Source: Histomonas meleagridis (taxonomy: Eukaryota > Parabasalia > Tritrichomonadida > Dientamoebidae). Taken from it: 64,000 nucleotides of DNA. Below, in pieces: positions 45,365 to 54,589 of the stretch. Every line of letters starts with the position of its first letter. The stretch's first letter is position 1. The stretch covers positions 222,001-286,000 of the forward strand of contig WSYJ01000092.1 of assembly GCA_020186115.1 (NCBI GenBank), written 5' to 3'. The notes under the pieces were generated by a model. That model saw only the letters and a program-made list of their open reading frames with translations. It did not search any database and was not told the origin of the DNA. The translations under genes were made by a program, and so were the position numbers.

Positions 45365-46339
45365 TTATTGAACGATTGGTACGTAAACGGACATGTCAAT
45401 TCCACAGTTTCCATCATAATTACGGATCATCTTGATGTATCCATCCAAACCCCAACTTGTTCCATATGAGTTTCTTACAAGCCAATAATCAGTTCCTTCT
45501 TCAGTTCCATAACCAACGATATCAATAGCATGATCTAAGCCCCATGGACTGCAATTGTCGTTCTTGTAGATACCACTAGTATAATATTCAAATTCAATAT
45601 CTCCTGCTTCGATACAAGCTGAAAGAACTCCATATTCAGCGCACTTGACGGCCATATCAGTCTCATTGCACATGACGGCATAAAGAAGTCGTGTTGTTTG
45701 CGAAACGGCTTTTGATTCATCGTAATAACATTCTGAGCTATATTTGCCCTTGTATGGATAATCAGAATCAAGCATCCACTTTCCGCCTTGGTCACTGATG
45801 ACTTGGTTTGTAGCTGCATCTGGCCATCCACCTTCACAATTTTCGCAATTCCACATGCAATCAACAAGATTTTGTTCGGATAAATGAAGGACTTCTCCTT
45901 TGACAAGTGCCCATTGGCTTTCTTGAGCAGCAACGGCTGAAAAGGCCCAGCAGCTGCCGCACATTCCTTGATCACGGATTTCTTGAACAATGCCCTTCTC
46001 ACGCCAGTCAACCGATGCTGGGATTGACTTCAATTTTGGTTGGTAGAAGGTTTCTTCACGAGAATGTTGTTCATAATTTCTGGGCTTAACACCAAGAAGT
46101 GCTTGATACTCTTTGCGTGTATATGCTGCAAACTTGTTAACGCCAAGCTTGAATGTAGCATCGTTTTTAGCATTGAATTCTTCGATATAACGAACATTTG
46201 TAAGGAATACACTAAATCTAAAGTTATAATCATCACCGGTGTACATTTTGTTGTTTTCACGCATCCATTTGACAAAATGCTTCTCTTCATGTGGTTGATA
46301 GAAGAGAGATTGCGCAATTACGAAGAAGCAATACAACAT
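45365..46339 (-). CDS. Papain-family (cathepsin L-like) cysteine protease, pre-pro enzyme
   Basis: 324 residues, normal length for trichomonad clan CA/C1 proteases. A short signal peptide (MLYCFFVIAQSLF) leads into an I29 inhibitor pro-region with an ERFNIN-like helix (FRFSVFLTNVRYIEEFNAKN) and GVNKFA. The mature enzyme begins near SIPASVDWREKG. Oxyanion Gln and catalytic Cys are in RDQGMCGSCWAFSA, catalytic His in LDHAIDIVGYG and Asn in YWLVRNSYGTSWG. It is expected in lysosomes or secreted, and such proteases are major degradative enzymes of trichomonads. Minus-strand AACGGTTC directly precedes the start. Confidence 0.97.
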   Translation of the reverse strand: MLYCFFVIAQSLFYQPHEEKHFVKWMRENNKMYTGDDYNFRFSVFLTNVRYIEEFNAKNDATFKLGVNKFAAYTRKEYQALLGVKPRNYEQHSREETFYQPKLKSIPASVDWREKGIVQEIRDQGMCGSCWAFSAVAAQESQWALVKGEVLHLSEQNLVDCMWNCENCEGGWPDAATNQVISDQGGKWMLDSDYPYKGKYSSECYYDESKAVSQTTRLLYAVMCNETDMAVKCAEYGVLSACIEAGDIEFEYYTSGIYKNDNCSPWGLDHAIDIVGYGTEEGTDYWLVRNSYGTSWGLDGYIKMIRNYDGNCGIDMSVYVPIVQ

Positions 46340-46341
46340 TT

Positions 46342-46349
46342 GAACCGTT
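46342..46349 (-). promoter_or_regulatory. M3-like AACGGTTC of the cysteine protease
   Basis: Seven of eight positions fit the M3 consensus. It lies two bases upstream of the ATG at 46339, so transcription would start almost at the start codon or an upstream site is used. Confidence 0.35.
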
Positions 46350-47084
46350 TTAACAGTTTTGTTGTTTCAAAATTTTGTGTTCTTAAAACATGTTTATTGT
46401 ATTGTATTTAAATAATTTTAGTATTATATTTTGTTATTATATAACCATATTTTTGTGTGGTTTAAATTTATCAAAAATAATTAGTAATCTTTTTATATGG
46501 TGAAATATTTATCTTTTTATTTTTTTTAAACGGAATTCGTTCGGCTATTGAAATTTGAATGAAAAAAGTATTCAGACACAACAACAAAATGCAAATATTT
46601 CCTCTTATCATTAATTTATTTTAATTTTTCGAAAAAATTGAAGAAAACTTTTTCTAGTCATTGCTTAATTTAAGTTCATATTACTTTTCATGCAGATTTA
46701 TGGAATTTACGACTAGAGCTTTATATAAAAAATAACGAAACCATTTAACATTTGCCAAGTTTATTTATGAAGATAATTCTAACTTAATGAATAAAATTAT
46801 AAACGCTTAAACCAAAATATAGATAAATTCTTATATTCAATAATATAAGTGTTTCATCTTATATTTATGATAACAAAATTCATTTGAGAGAGAGGTGTAA
46901 AATTATTAACTCAAACTCCGAACGATTTCTTTTATCTGCTAAATTCTTTATCCACGAAAAATGTTCGAATAAACACATAAATTTTTTTTTAAGAAAGGAT
47001 AAAATTCAAAAAGGGCAAAACATTGAAAGTTAATTGTTTATTTCTTTTCTATGAAAACTTCTAATTTATCTCTAAAAATTAACA
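46350..47084. other. Intergenic, no gene seen
   Basis: AT-rich sequence of about 730 bp upstream of the protease. No coding frame, repeat array or RNA structure was recognised. Confidence 0.55.
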
Positions 47085-47573
47085 TCAAAATACGAGTGAA
47101 TTCCTGCACCTATATGAGCCTACAATAACTTCTTGTGTTTTAGAAAACATTAATTCATAATCAATGTCATCAAAAGGATCATTAAACATAATTTCTGGAT
47201 CTTTATCTTCCCAAATGTGAGGAACAATAGACATAAATGATTTAGCTTTAGGTGGGAATGATATAGCTAATGTTGATGCTCCTTTATAGAATAAGGAAGT
47301 TTTACATTTCCTAATTTCTTGAAAGCATCCATAATTCCCTTTCATAAATAACCTATAACAGACATCATATTCTTCACTGCCGATGTCATAACATCCACTA
47401 CAAACTCGTTGTATGAGTATCATATGTGGTTTGAAGACTGTTATCGATTTATGGTACATAATGAACAAAGGTTGATTAACATCTAAAAAATTTAAGAAAC
47501 TTGAGAATGCATGTGGGAGTTGACTAGTACGCTCTCCTTTTATTGTGAATGATTCGTAAGCCTTCAAATACAT
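47085..47573 (-). CDS. Hypothetical protein, 162 residues
   Basis: A single frame with balanced composition and coding-like codon use, rich in Cys (ILIQRVCSGCYDIGSEEYDVC, GNYGCFQEIRKCKTSLF) and aromatic residues. It ends EVIVGSYRCRNSLVF. No signal peptide or membrane span is clear and no family was recognised. The start is well supported: an initiator TCACTT lies 12 nt before the ATG. Confidence 0.65.
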   Translation of the reverse strand: MYLKAYESFTIKGERTSQLPHAFSSFLNFLDVNQPLFIMYHKSITVFKPHMILIQRVCSGCYDIGSEEYDVCYRLFMKGNYGCFQEIRKCKTSLFYKGASTLAISFPPKAKSFMSIVPHIWEDKDPEIMFNDPFDDIDYELMFSKTQEVIVGSYRCRNSLVF

Positions 47574-47584
47574 ATGTTTTCGAA

Positions 47585-47590
47585 AAGTGA
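47585..47590 (-). promoter_or_regulatory. Initiator TCACTT
   Basis: Minus-strand TCACTT fits the trichomonad initiator TCA[C/T][T/A]; 11 nt separate it from the ATG at 47573. Confidence 0.5.
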
Positions 47591-47657
47591 AATGATTTTA
47601 CATAAAAATTTAGACAGATCGTCCATCGTAAATTTGATTCAATATCTTTGATGGGTA

Positions 47658-47665
47658 AACGGTTA
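47658..47665 (+). promoter_or_regulatory. M3 motif AACGGTTA
   Basis: An exact M3 match on the plus strand, 17 nt before an ATG that opens only a 28-codon frame (47683-47769). Confidence 0.45.
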
Positions 47666-47682
47666 TTGCACTGAAAAACTAA

Positions 47683-47769
47683 ATGAATTGTGTGGACGAA
47701 AGTTTCCTCAAGCCAACGCGAGGAAGTTCCCTTTTTTCTTGCTATCCAAAAGGAAAAACAACGGCATAA
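47683..47769 (+). CDS. Small open frame behind an M3 motif
   Basis: 28 codons (MNCVDESFLKPTRGSSLFSC and on to a TAA at 47767). The stretch 47690-47800 is distinctly less AT-rich than the surrounding spacer and contains GCGGCGCCGC at about 47782. It could be a small protein, the first exon of an unseen gene, a truncated gene 5' end, or a non-coding RNA. No homolog was recognised. Confidence 0.25.
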   Translation: MNCVDESFLKPTRGSSLFSCYPKGKTTA

Positions 47770-48238
47770 GCAAAATATAGCGGCGCCGCATTGGTCGCTT
47801 AATTGTATTCGAATAATAAGAAATTTTTAAATTATGTAATTTTGGAACTAATTTTGGAATCTAAAAATTTTTATATTCAAAAACGAGCGTGTCTACTTGA
47901 TAAAGAGACTAAATTTAACACTTTGCTGACACAATGAATTTTGGAAAAAGTCAAGATATAACAAAAAAGAAGTAATTGCTCTATTTTACAAAGAAAATGA
48001 TATCACCAACATATTGCTCGTTGGGATAACATTCGCTCATTTGGAAAAACGATTACTTTGTATGATTTCATTTTCATAAAATTATTATTTCATTTATAAT
48101 ATCATTTTGATAATCTTATAACCGTACTGACTTTGGCACTTATGAAAAGTATAAATAAACTTATCTTCCTTGGTAATTTCGATCGCTTGAAAGTGGATGC
48201 AAATATAAAATATTGAGATATTATTTGGCCGGCTGTTT
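47770..48238. other. Intergenic, no gene seen
   Basis: Upstream region of the FrnE-like gene. A TACGGTTA match (minus strand, near 48118) is present but points away from that gene. Nothing else was recognised. Confidence 0.45.
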
Positions 48239-48916
48239 ATGCGTTCAAATGCGAATTTAACGTTCAAATTTTCCATGTCACTAAAAACAGTTGATGTTTG
48301 TGTTGTCTCTGATTTTTTATGCCCTTGGTGTTATGTTGGAGGAATACGACTTGATCGTGCAATTCAAGCTTTAAAGGAATCCGGTGTTCAAGCAAAAGTT
48401 ACATGGCATACGTTCCTAATAGAAGATCGTATTCCACAAGGTGGTATGGATTTTGGAACCTACATGGATAAGCGTTGGGGTGCACCACATCCTTATTGGC
48501 TTAATGATGTAGAACAATCCGCAAGTGCTGATAACATGCCACTTCTTTGGAATGACATTGCCATTGATACGTTTGAAGCCCATTGTTGTTCTGAATATGT
48601 TGGAAAGCATTACCCTGAAAAACAACATGAATTTCACATTGCTCTCCTTCGTGCAAATTATGAACAAAATCTCAATATTTCAAAACGCGAAGTAATTGGT
48701 CAAGTAGCATCCAAATGCGGTCTAAATGGTGATGAAGTTGCTAACCAAAAAGAATTTACTCGACAAGATATCCCAAGACTATGCTTTGAATTTCCAAATG
48801 TACACGGAGTTCCAGATATAACATTCAGTCAGAACGGAAAGGTTCTTTTCCATTACTCAGGAGCTCAGACAACTCAATGGATATTGAAACAACTGAAGAA
48901 TTGCAAAGTAATTTAA
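48239..48916 (+). CDS. FrnE/DsbA-like thioredoxin-fold oxidoreductase
   Basis: 225 residues. The DsbA-type active site is in VSDFLCPWCYVGGIRLDRAI (CPWC), followed by the helical insert and the cis-Pro loop in HGVPDITFSQNG. This is the FrnE/2-hydroxychromene-2-carboxylate isomerase branch of the DsbA family, cytosolic in bacteria. A second in-frame ATG at 48275 (MSLKTVDVCVVSD) gives the usual family N-terminus; the 12 extra residues from 48239 are Ser/Asn/Lys-containing and could be a short organelle presequence or spurious. Family members are mostly bacterial, so lateral acquisition is possible. Confidence 0.9.
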   Translation: MRSNANLTFKFSMSLKTVDVCVVSDFLCPWCYVGGIRLDRAIQALKESGVQAKVTWHTFLIEDRIPQGGMDFGTYMDKRWGAPHPYWLNDVEQSASADNMPLLWNDIAIDTFEAHCCSEYVGKHYPEKQHEFHIALLRANYEQNLNISKREVIGQVASKCGLNGDEVANQKEFTRQDIPRLCFEFPNVHGVPDITFSQNGKVLFHYSGAQTTQWILKQLKNCKVI

Positions 48917-49204
48917 TAAAAATTGACCAAATTATCACTATTACTACGAAAACAAAAAACATAATGAATTCTTTAATTTTTTGTTACACTTATAGTTAAT
49001 CTATTTAATATGATCCTAAATATATTTAATTGATTTTATATATAACTTTTTTACTCTAAAAGAAATTATAAAACAAAAATACTTTAAAAGGTGAACGTTC
49101 AGAACAAGGAATGGTCTAACCAACTTGAAACAAAGTGTTGGAACGTTTCTTCAATTTGTCACTTTTATTTAGATAGCAAACGTCTTCAAAAATACATTTT
49201 GACA

Positions 49205-50920
49205 ATGAAAAAAAATGAAACACTCCAAATGATAGAACACGTTTTAGAACAAAAAAGCGAAGAGAAAGTAATGGTTGATGGAACATTATTCCTTACCAAA
49301 GAAGGTGAATCTTTTTTTATTGGCTGGTATCCAATTGAGGAAAACCCAGCAAAGCATTTTGATCAAACTAAAATAGAAAGAGAAGAGAAATGGGATGAAG
49401 GATTACCTTTTAAATTTGATTGTGCAAAAATAAGGATATTTTCTTTGAAAGAAAAAGATAATGATTTAATATTATCCATTGAAAATGATTCATATGTTTT
49501 TGTTCGTCAGTTTTTCCTTCCAAAAGACTCTAATGGCTTTGCAATATCATCTTTAATCCAACAATTATTATCAAATGGAATTGCAGTTTTACACCATGAT
49601 GATACCACAAATTATGAATTTACATTCTACCAAAACTATCATGGGAATTCAATATCATCAGTTCCATTTCTAGAGTATACCATTGATTCCAAAATAACAA
49701 GTTTAGCAGATTATTGGAATTCAATCACCAACTATTCTTATAACCTCATCAAAGAAATGAACGATGATGATTTAATTCCATCTGATATAAATTTCCCCTT
49801 TGGAATTGCTTCCCAATCAATTCATTATCTTGTGCTCCAAAAAATAGATACTTTTATTGAAGGCCTTCCTCACTACACCCCAGTTACAAGCTCCGATTTA
49901 CCATCTCTCTTTGATGCAGACGGTAAAATTCAAAATTCCGAATTATTCAGAAAACGTTTATTCTTTGCTGGATGTGATTCCGATGTTCTCTTGCAACTCC
50001 TTCCATTTATTTTCAATGTATATCCTCTTGATAGCACTACAGCTGAGAGGAAATCTATTGATCAAACTCATCAAGCCATATATGACAGACTTGAATCTCA
50101 ATTAGAATGCATTAGTGATTTACAACTCTCACACAACAAAAAGTTGGTAGTGTCATTTAAGGTCATTGTAAACGATGTAAATCGTACTGATCGTGTACTT
50201 CCAGCTTTTGCAGAGTCTGATAGTATTGGTTTACAAATCCTCAAAAAAGTACTTCAACTATACTGCTTATACCGTATGGATATTAGCTATCTTCAAGGCA
50301 TGAATGACTTGTTTGTTCCTATTGTGTTAACTCATTATCCAAATTGGAATGAGAAAGGATTTCCAGTTGATGCTAATGGTGAAAGGATTGAAGTTGACAA
50401 GTCTACAATGTCTAGTATCTTTTGGTGTTTTGTTTCCATGGTTGAAAACATTGGTCACCAAGAGATCCTCGAGAATGTAACCGCCAAATGTTCTGAAATG
50501 GCAAAAATTGTCATTGATGTTATTTCAAAAGTGTCACCTATCGTTGCCCTATGGCTGAAAAAATATGTTTTGGAAAATTTAATTTGGATATATTCTGATT
50601 TTATTTTATTATATAAAAGAACGTTCCCCGATATATGGGGAATATGGACGCAATTTAATTGCGCACCTGACCCGAAACATTGGTTAATTTACTATGGCGC
50701 GGCGTCTTTATTATTATTATTCCCAAAGTTATCGCAAATTAAAGAAGTAAATATAACAGCAGTCATGTCTGTGTTCCCATCAGAAATCGAAAAGATTGAT
50801 CCAAGAAAAATCGGAATGGTTGCATACTGGATTTATGAAAACGCAAAAATAGAAGTAAATGAGGAAGTAAAAGAAAGAGAAAGCACAAAAAAGAAATTCG
50901 AATTTTTTGAAACTGAATAA
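49205..50920 (+). CDS. TBC-domain Rab GTPase-activating protein (TBC1D15/Gyp7-like)
   Basis: About 570 residues from the first ATG; the frame is open from 49088 but without an upstream ATG, so the N-terminus is uncertain. The C-terminal half is a TBC domain with both catalytic fingers: Arg in IVNDVNRTDR (IxxDVxR) and Gln in ISYLQGMNDLF (YxQ). Further motifs are SIFWCFVSMVENIG and FPDIWGIWTQFN. The N-terminal half is beta-rich and resembles the regulatory region of Gyp7/TBC1D15-type proteins. The enzyme would accelerate GTP hydrolysis by a Rab on endosomal or lysosomal membranes; trichomonads have large Rab families. Confidence 0.92.
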   Translation: MKKNETLQMIEHVLEQKSEEKVMVDGTLFLTKEGESFFIGWYPIEENPAKHFDQTKIEREEKWDEGLPFKFDCAKIRIFSLKEKDNDLILSIENDSYVFVRQFFLPKDSNGFAISSLIQQLLSNGIAVLHHDDTTNYEFTFYQNYHGNSISSVPFLEYTIDSKITSLADYWNSITNYSYNLIKEMNDDDLIPSDINFPFGIASQSIHYLVLQKIDTFIEGLPHYTPVTSSDLPSLFDADGKIQNSELFRKRLFFAGCDSDVLLQLLPFIFNVYPLDSTTAERKSIDQTHQAIYDRLESQLECISDLQLSHNKKLVVSFKVIVNDVNRTDRVLPAFAESDSIGLQILKKVLQLYCLYRMDISYLQGMNDLFVPIVLTHYPNWNEKGFPVDANGERIEVDKSTMSSIFWCFVSMVENIGHQEILENVTAKCSEMAKIVIDVISKVSPIVALWLKKYVLENLIWIYSDFILLYKRTFPDIWGIWTQFNCAPDPKHWLIYYGAASLLLLFPKLSQIKEVNITAVMSVFPSEIEKIDPRKIGMVAYWIYENAKIEVNEEVKERESTKKKFEFFETE

Positions 50921-51279
50921 AGAATTTATGTTACAAAATATTATTTTATTTAACATATTGCATGAAAATTATTGTGGAAGTTTTTTCCAGATTAATAACA
51001 ATTATTTATGAAGTTCATGGAGATGTGAAGTGATTTTTCAGTCAATTTTTGAATGAAACGATCATTTACGAATCAATTTACTATAGGTATCCCAATGTTG
51101 AATTTACTTCGAGAAAACATCAAAGCAAAAATTTAAAATCTATTTGCAAATAGGAGCATGTGTGTCAATTTTAATTTAACAATTTGGATCATTACCAAAT
51201 GTTTAAATTATTTTTATGAAATTTTGCAAAATTGTATTAGGAATATAGCTTTGGTTGTAAACGTATCATTTGAAAACAA
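50921..51279. other. Intergenic, no gene seen
   Basis: Convergent 3' spacer between the TBC gene and the ubiquitin-like gene. No coding signal seen. Confidence 0.5.
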
Positions 51280-51705
51280 TTAAGTTTTTTGTTTTGAATT
51301 TGAAGACGATTTTTGGACAGACACATGATGAACATTAACTTTTTTGTATTTAATCGTAGAAACATTTTGAGACTTCTTTTGAATTCTTCTGGGGCATGGT
51401 TCTCGTTCATCTTTGGAAGAAGATTTATCAAATTTCCACAAATTGATTTCTTTTTTCTCTGATGATTTTTTTTCAAACACTGCTGCAGATGATGGATACC
51501 AGCAGAATAATTCAAATATGCTTTCTTTATTTTCAAATTTAAAAACATAATCATTGCTTAAGATTTGATTGTTGTGTGATATTCGTATTTGGTCTTTTGG
51601 GAAGTTATAGTGTTCACATAAAAATTCTCGAATGTCCGCAATTGTTTCACCCTCATATGTTTGAATATAGTGAATGTGTCCTGTGGGTTCTCTGATTCGA
51701 AGCAT
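51280..51705 (-). CDS. Small ubiquitin-like-fold protein
   Basis: 141 residues. The first ~70 read as a beta-grasp domain: MLRIREPTGHIHYIQTYEGE, then a helix (TIADIREFLCEHYN), then FPKDQIRISHNNQILSNDYV and FELFCW, the ubiquitin order of strand-strand-helix-strand. The rest is a Ser/Lys-rich basic tail. No C-terminal di-Gly is present, so it is a ubiquitin-like domain protein and not a conjugatable modifier. Partner unknown. An AACGGTTT motif lies directly upstream on the plus strand. Confidence 0.6.
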   Translation of the reverse strand: MLRIREPTGHIHYIQTYEGETIADIREFLCEHYNFPKDQIRISHNNQILSNDYVFKFENKESIFELFCWYPSSAAVFEKKSSEKKEINLWKFDKSSSKDEREPCPRRIQKKSQNVSTIKYKKVNVHHVSVQKSSSNSKQKT

Positions 51706-51708
51706 TTT

Positions 51709-51716
51709 AACGGTTT
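51709..51716 (+). promoter_or_regulatory. M3-type AACGGTTT, reverse orientation
   Basis: The motif fits the M3 consensus on the strand opposite to the ubiquitin-like gene and lies three bases beyond its ATG. Confidence 0.35.
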
Positions 51717-52063
51717 CTATGGATTAGCCACTTCTGAAAGAAGATTTGCTTTTTATAAGGAGAAATTTGCAACACCATAAATCACAGAAATGACATTTGA
51801 CAGATGTATTTTATTTTTATTTTAATTTTTTTTTGATCCAAATCATTACATTTGTTAATATGTAATTAATTCATGGAAAAAAATATCGATAGGAGAACTA
51901 ATATCTTATTTCAACAAAAGCATACAAGAAAAGAAACTAACCATTTCTTGTGAAATAATTATACTATAATTCTTAATCATATTTTTTTGTATTTTAATTT
52001 TATACGATATACATTTAATTTGCCAACCAAATACAATGAAAACTCTTTTAAAACGTATTCTAT
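51717..52063. other. Intergenic, no gene seen
   Basis: AT-rich spacer between two minus-strand genes. No coding frame recognised. Confidence 0.5.
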
Positions 52064-52345
52064 TTATGAAATAATTAAAGTTCGAACATCAACATCTTCG
52101 TAGCGATTATTTGGTAGATATCTCCGAATAATAAGCGGACATCTAGACATAACAAGCTCTTTTTCGGCGATTACAAGTGGATCGCTTTCACCTTCTGCAT
52201 CAACATGTATTGGGGCACCCATTGAAATCTGAATAGCTCTTGAGCCAATCACCCTAGCTTTTTCATATTTTGTAAGGTATGGTGTTGTTTTTATTGGTCT
52301 TAGAACTGGAATTTCATCTTCAGAAGTGAGAATTTCTTGGCTCAT
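52064..52345 (-). CDS. RPB6: RNA polymerase subunit RPB6 (ABC23, omega homolog)
   Basis: 93 residues with the complete conserved core: [56 protein letters not shown] and the terminal LIIS. RPB6 is shared by RNA polymerases I, II and III and stabilises the clamp. The acidic N-terminal extension found in animals and yeast is reduced to about 15 residues. The start is well defined by a TCACTT initiator 13 nt upstream. Confidence 0.97.
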   Translation of the reverse strand: MSQEILTSEDEIPVLRPIKTTPYLTKYEKARVIGSRAIQISMGAPIHVDAEGESDPLVIAEKELVMSRCPLIIRRYLPNNRYEDVDVRTLIIS

Positions 52346-52358
52346 TTGTGGTCATAAA

Positions 52359-52364
52359 AAGTGA
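52359..52364 (-). promoter_or_regulatory. Initiator TCACTT of RPB6
   Basis: Minus-strand TCACTT, 13 nt before the ATG, in the position of the trichomonad initiator. Confidence 0.5.
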
Positions 52365-52440
52365 CTGATAAAATAAACGTTTGTTTTTAATGTGGGTTGT
52401 TTTATTTTACTTGCATTCATTTATCCAGATATTATTTACT

Positions 52441-53010
52441 TTACTTTGCGACCTCCTCAAGCCTCTTTTTATGATTCTTAAGGATTTCCAAAACTTGATC
52501 AGGAGGAACATAAACCCATGAGAAAAATTGACGCCTCTGACCAACTGGAGGAAGTCCTCTTTGATATATAGGAGTGAATTCCTCACCAATGCCAGGTGGG
52601 TAATCAACGGCCGTGAAATATCGATTATATATTGGACCTTCTGCCTTTTTTCGCTTTAGTAGCTTTCTTCTAACTTCATCAGTCATTGGTGGAAGTGAGG
52701 CTAATCTCTCTTCACGTTCTGCTTCATATCTTTTTCTTTTTTCAATCATTTCTTCTGGTGTCTTTTCTTTTTCGGTTGCCCACTGGACTTCCATCTTGCG
52801 GTTATTTATTACCTTCTCATCTAAGTCTTTTACAGCTCGTTCAGCTGCGTGTATATCATTGTATTTGATATATGCAAAATTTAATCTCTTCTTTGTTTTA
52901 TGGTCACGAGGAATGTGAATGTCAACAACCTCTCCATATTGAGAGAATAAGTCGCGGATAAAGAATTGACTTATGTGTGAGACAGGCTTAACATAGAGAG
53001 TAAATGTCAT
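52441..53010 (-). CDS. RRM-domain RNA-binding protein
   Basis: 189 residues. One N-terminal RRM spans residues 3-80: RNP2 is LYVKPV, RNP1 is KRLNFAYIKY, with the helix AAERAVKDLDEKVINNRKME between strands. After a charged helix (EEMIEKRKRYEAEREERLAS) comes a conserved-looking Pro/aromatic C-terminal part (IYNRYFTAVDYPPGIGEEFT, FFSWVYVPPDQVLEILKNHK). The arrangement resembles small splicing-factor RRM proteins but lacks an RS tail. Role in pre-mRNA processing is inferred. ATG directly after GGGGGCTGAGAA; no initiator or M3 motif seen. Confidence 0.85.
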   Translation of the reverse strand: MTFTLYVKPVSHISQFFIRDLFSQYGEVVDIHIPRDHKTKKRLNFAYIKYNDIHAAERAVKDLDEKVINNRKMEVQWATEKEKTPEEMIEKRKRYEAEREERLASLPPMTDEVRRKLLKRKKAEGPIYNRYFTAVDYPPGIGEEFTPIYQRGLPPVGQRRQFFSWVYVPPDQVLEILKNHKKRLEEVAK

Positions 53011-53087
53011 TTCTCAGCCCCCAACAATTTGTAACTTTTTGAATTCAAAAAATTGAACATATTTTAATCGGCACTCAATCAAAAAAT

Positions 53088-54548
53088 ATGTCATGTAATA
53101 GGTATTGTTATCAAAGATATCATTGGTTTAATGCTCGCTCTTTTCTCTTTAAGGTTGGTGCAGATTTCATAATGTTTAATACAGACGTCTTTAATAAGAC
53201 AAATTCCTCATTTTTTGATGCAATTTGGCATACAGCAAACAATTCATTCCTGTTATACTTAGTTTCAGAGCCAAACTCTAGATTTGCCATAAGACAAGCA
53301 GCTGCCTCCTTTGTTCATTTTCATAGATTAATGAACAGTTCAACAACATCTTTAATGGATTATGCTTTATCACGTTTAGTCTCAGCAATAATGCCTAACA
53401 CCAAAATGTTTTCATCTAATTCATCCAAAACACGAGCATTCAAAAGAATAATGCTTGCATTAAAGCGAAATGGAGGAGTCTACGAAGATATGTTTAATAT
53501 AGCAAGTTCTTTTGCACGTCTTAATTTTAACTATTCAACTTTACTCAAGCAAAAGCCATTCAAAAAAACAAACGTATCTGATATCAGAACTATTTCCTCA
53601 GATAATGCCAAGAAGCTTATTTCAAAGGAACTTAATCTTGAAATTCCCGATTTTCCTAAGGAGCCAACAGAAGTTTCTGGACCTTTTTCAATGTATGATG
53701 TAAATCTTCCTGGAATTGGTCCAGTTACCATTTCAATTATTCCTGAAAAGGTAGCTCGAATGCGTAGGTTCGACTTGTTCCCATTTAAAGTCATTAGAAC
53801 CGCACTTTCCCCATTCAGCTTCTTCCGCCCTGAAATGTCACTTTTTGACGCTCTTATTGATCGTCTTGATGTAACCGTCGAGAAGGAAGCCAAAGCGCGC
53901 TCTCAGCTTCTCTCTAAGCTCGGTGTTAATATGAGTCTTAAAGGCTCAAGACTTTTCACTCAAGCACGGAGAGCATCTCCTCATTTATATATACCAGCAC
54001 CATTACCTGATTATGTATCAAAACATGTCATGGTAACTGATGTACAGTATCATAACAAATTACAGAAAACTAGTACCTCAATTACTTCAAATCTAATTCT
54101 CTTCACGACAAATTTAGCTCGAAGATTTAATACAATTCTTCCAGATCTATCATTTAGTAATATTCGGAAAGAAAACAACAAAATATCACTTGCTCAGTTC
54201 TCTTCGCTCACAGAACTAGAAGACAAACATTGCATATCTAATTTAGGTAAACTTTGCGCTGGAATATTAATGAATTCTGAAAGCGAAGTGATAAATTCCG
54301 CAAAAGAATTTGGAATAAAGAAGAAAAACGCAGTGAAAGCAATGAAAGACGCACATCCATTCTTGAATATGACAAGACAAATGATGCCAAAGAATGCCAA
54401 ATTGGTCATCACAAGCGCAGAAACAATTGGAGCACTTTCGAGTCATGTCGCAGGAAGCACTGAGAAGACTAAAAGAGCTGCAATGAGCTTCGTTGAAAAC
54501 GTTAACTCACTGTTCAGTAACCCATTGTTTAGATTCTTGAATGAATAA
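53088..54548 (+). CDS. Unrecognised protein, 486 residues
   Basis: A long frame with coding-like composition, less AT-rich than its surroundings. Sequence includes AIWHTANNSFLLYLVSEPNS, LPGIGPVTISIIPEKVARMR, RFDLFPFKVIRTALSPFSFF and TIGALSSHVAGSTEKTKRAA. It is Ser/Ala/Arg/Lys-rich with amphipathic helices but no clear signal peptide or membrane span. The first 28 residues from ATG 53088 (MSCNRYCYQRYHW) look unlike the rest; the ATG at 53172 (MFNTDVFNKT) is an alternative start. It ends 40 bases before the mariner remnant. No family recognised. Confidence 0.7.
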   Translation: MSCNRYCYQRYHWFNARSFLFKVGADFIMFNTDVFNKTNSSFFDAIWHTANNSFLLYLVSEPNSRFAIRQAAASFVHFHRLMNSSTTSLMDYALSRLVSAIMPNTKMFSSNSSKTRAFKRIMLALKRNGGVYEDMFNIASSFARLNFNYSTLLKQKPFKKTNVSDIRTISSDNAKKLISKELNLEIPDFPKEPTEVSGPFSMYDVNLPGIGPVTISIIPEKVARMRRFDLFPFKVIRTALSPFSFFRPEMSLFDALIDRLDVTVEKEAKARSQLLSKLGVNMSLKGSRLFTQARRASPHLYIPAPLPDYVSKHVMVTDVQYHNKLQKTSTSITSNLILFTTNLARRFNTILPDLSFSNIRKENNKISLAQFSSLTELEDKHCISNLGKLCAGILMNSESEVINSAKEFGIKKKNAVKAMKDAHPFLNMTRQMMPKNAKLVITSAETIGALSSHVAGSTEKTKRAAMSFVENVNSLFSNPLFRFLNE

Positions 54549-54589
54549 ATTTTGCTTATTGTTTTTTCTATTTTAAATTCCACGAGTGA

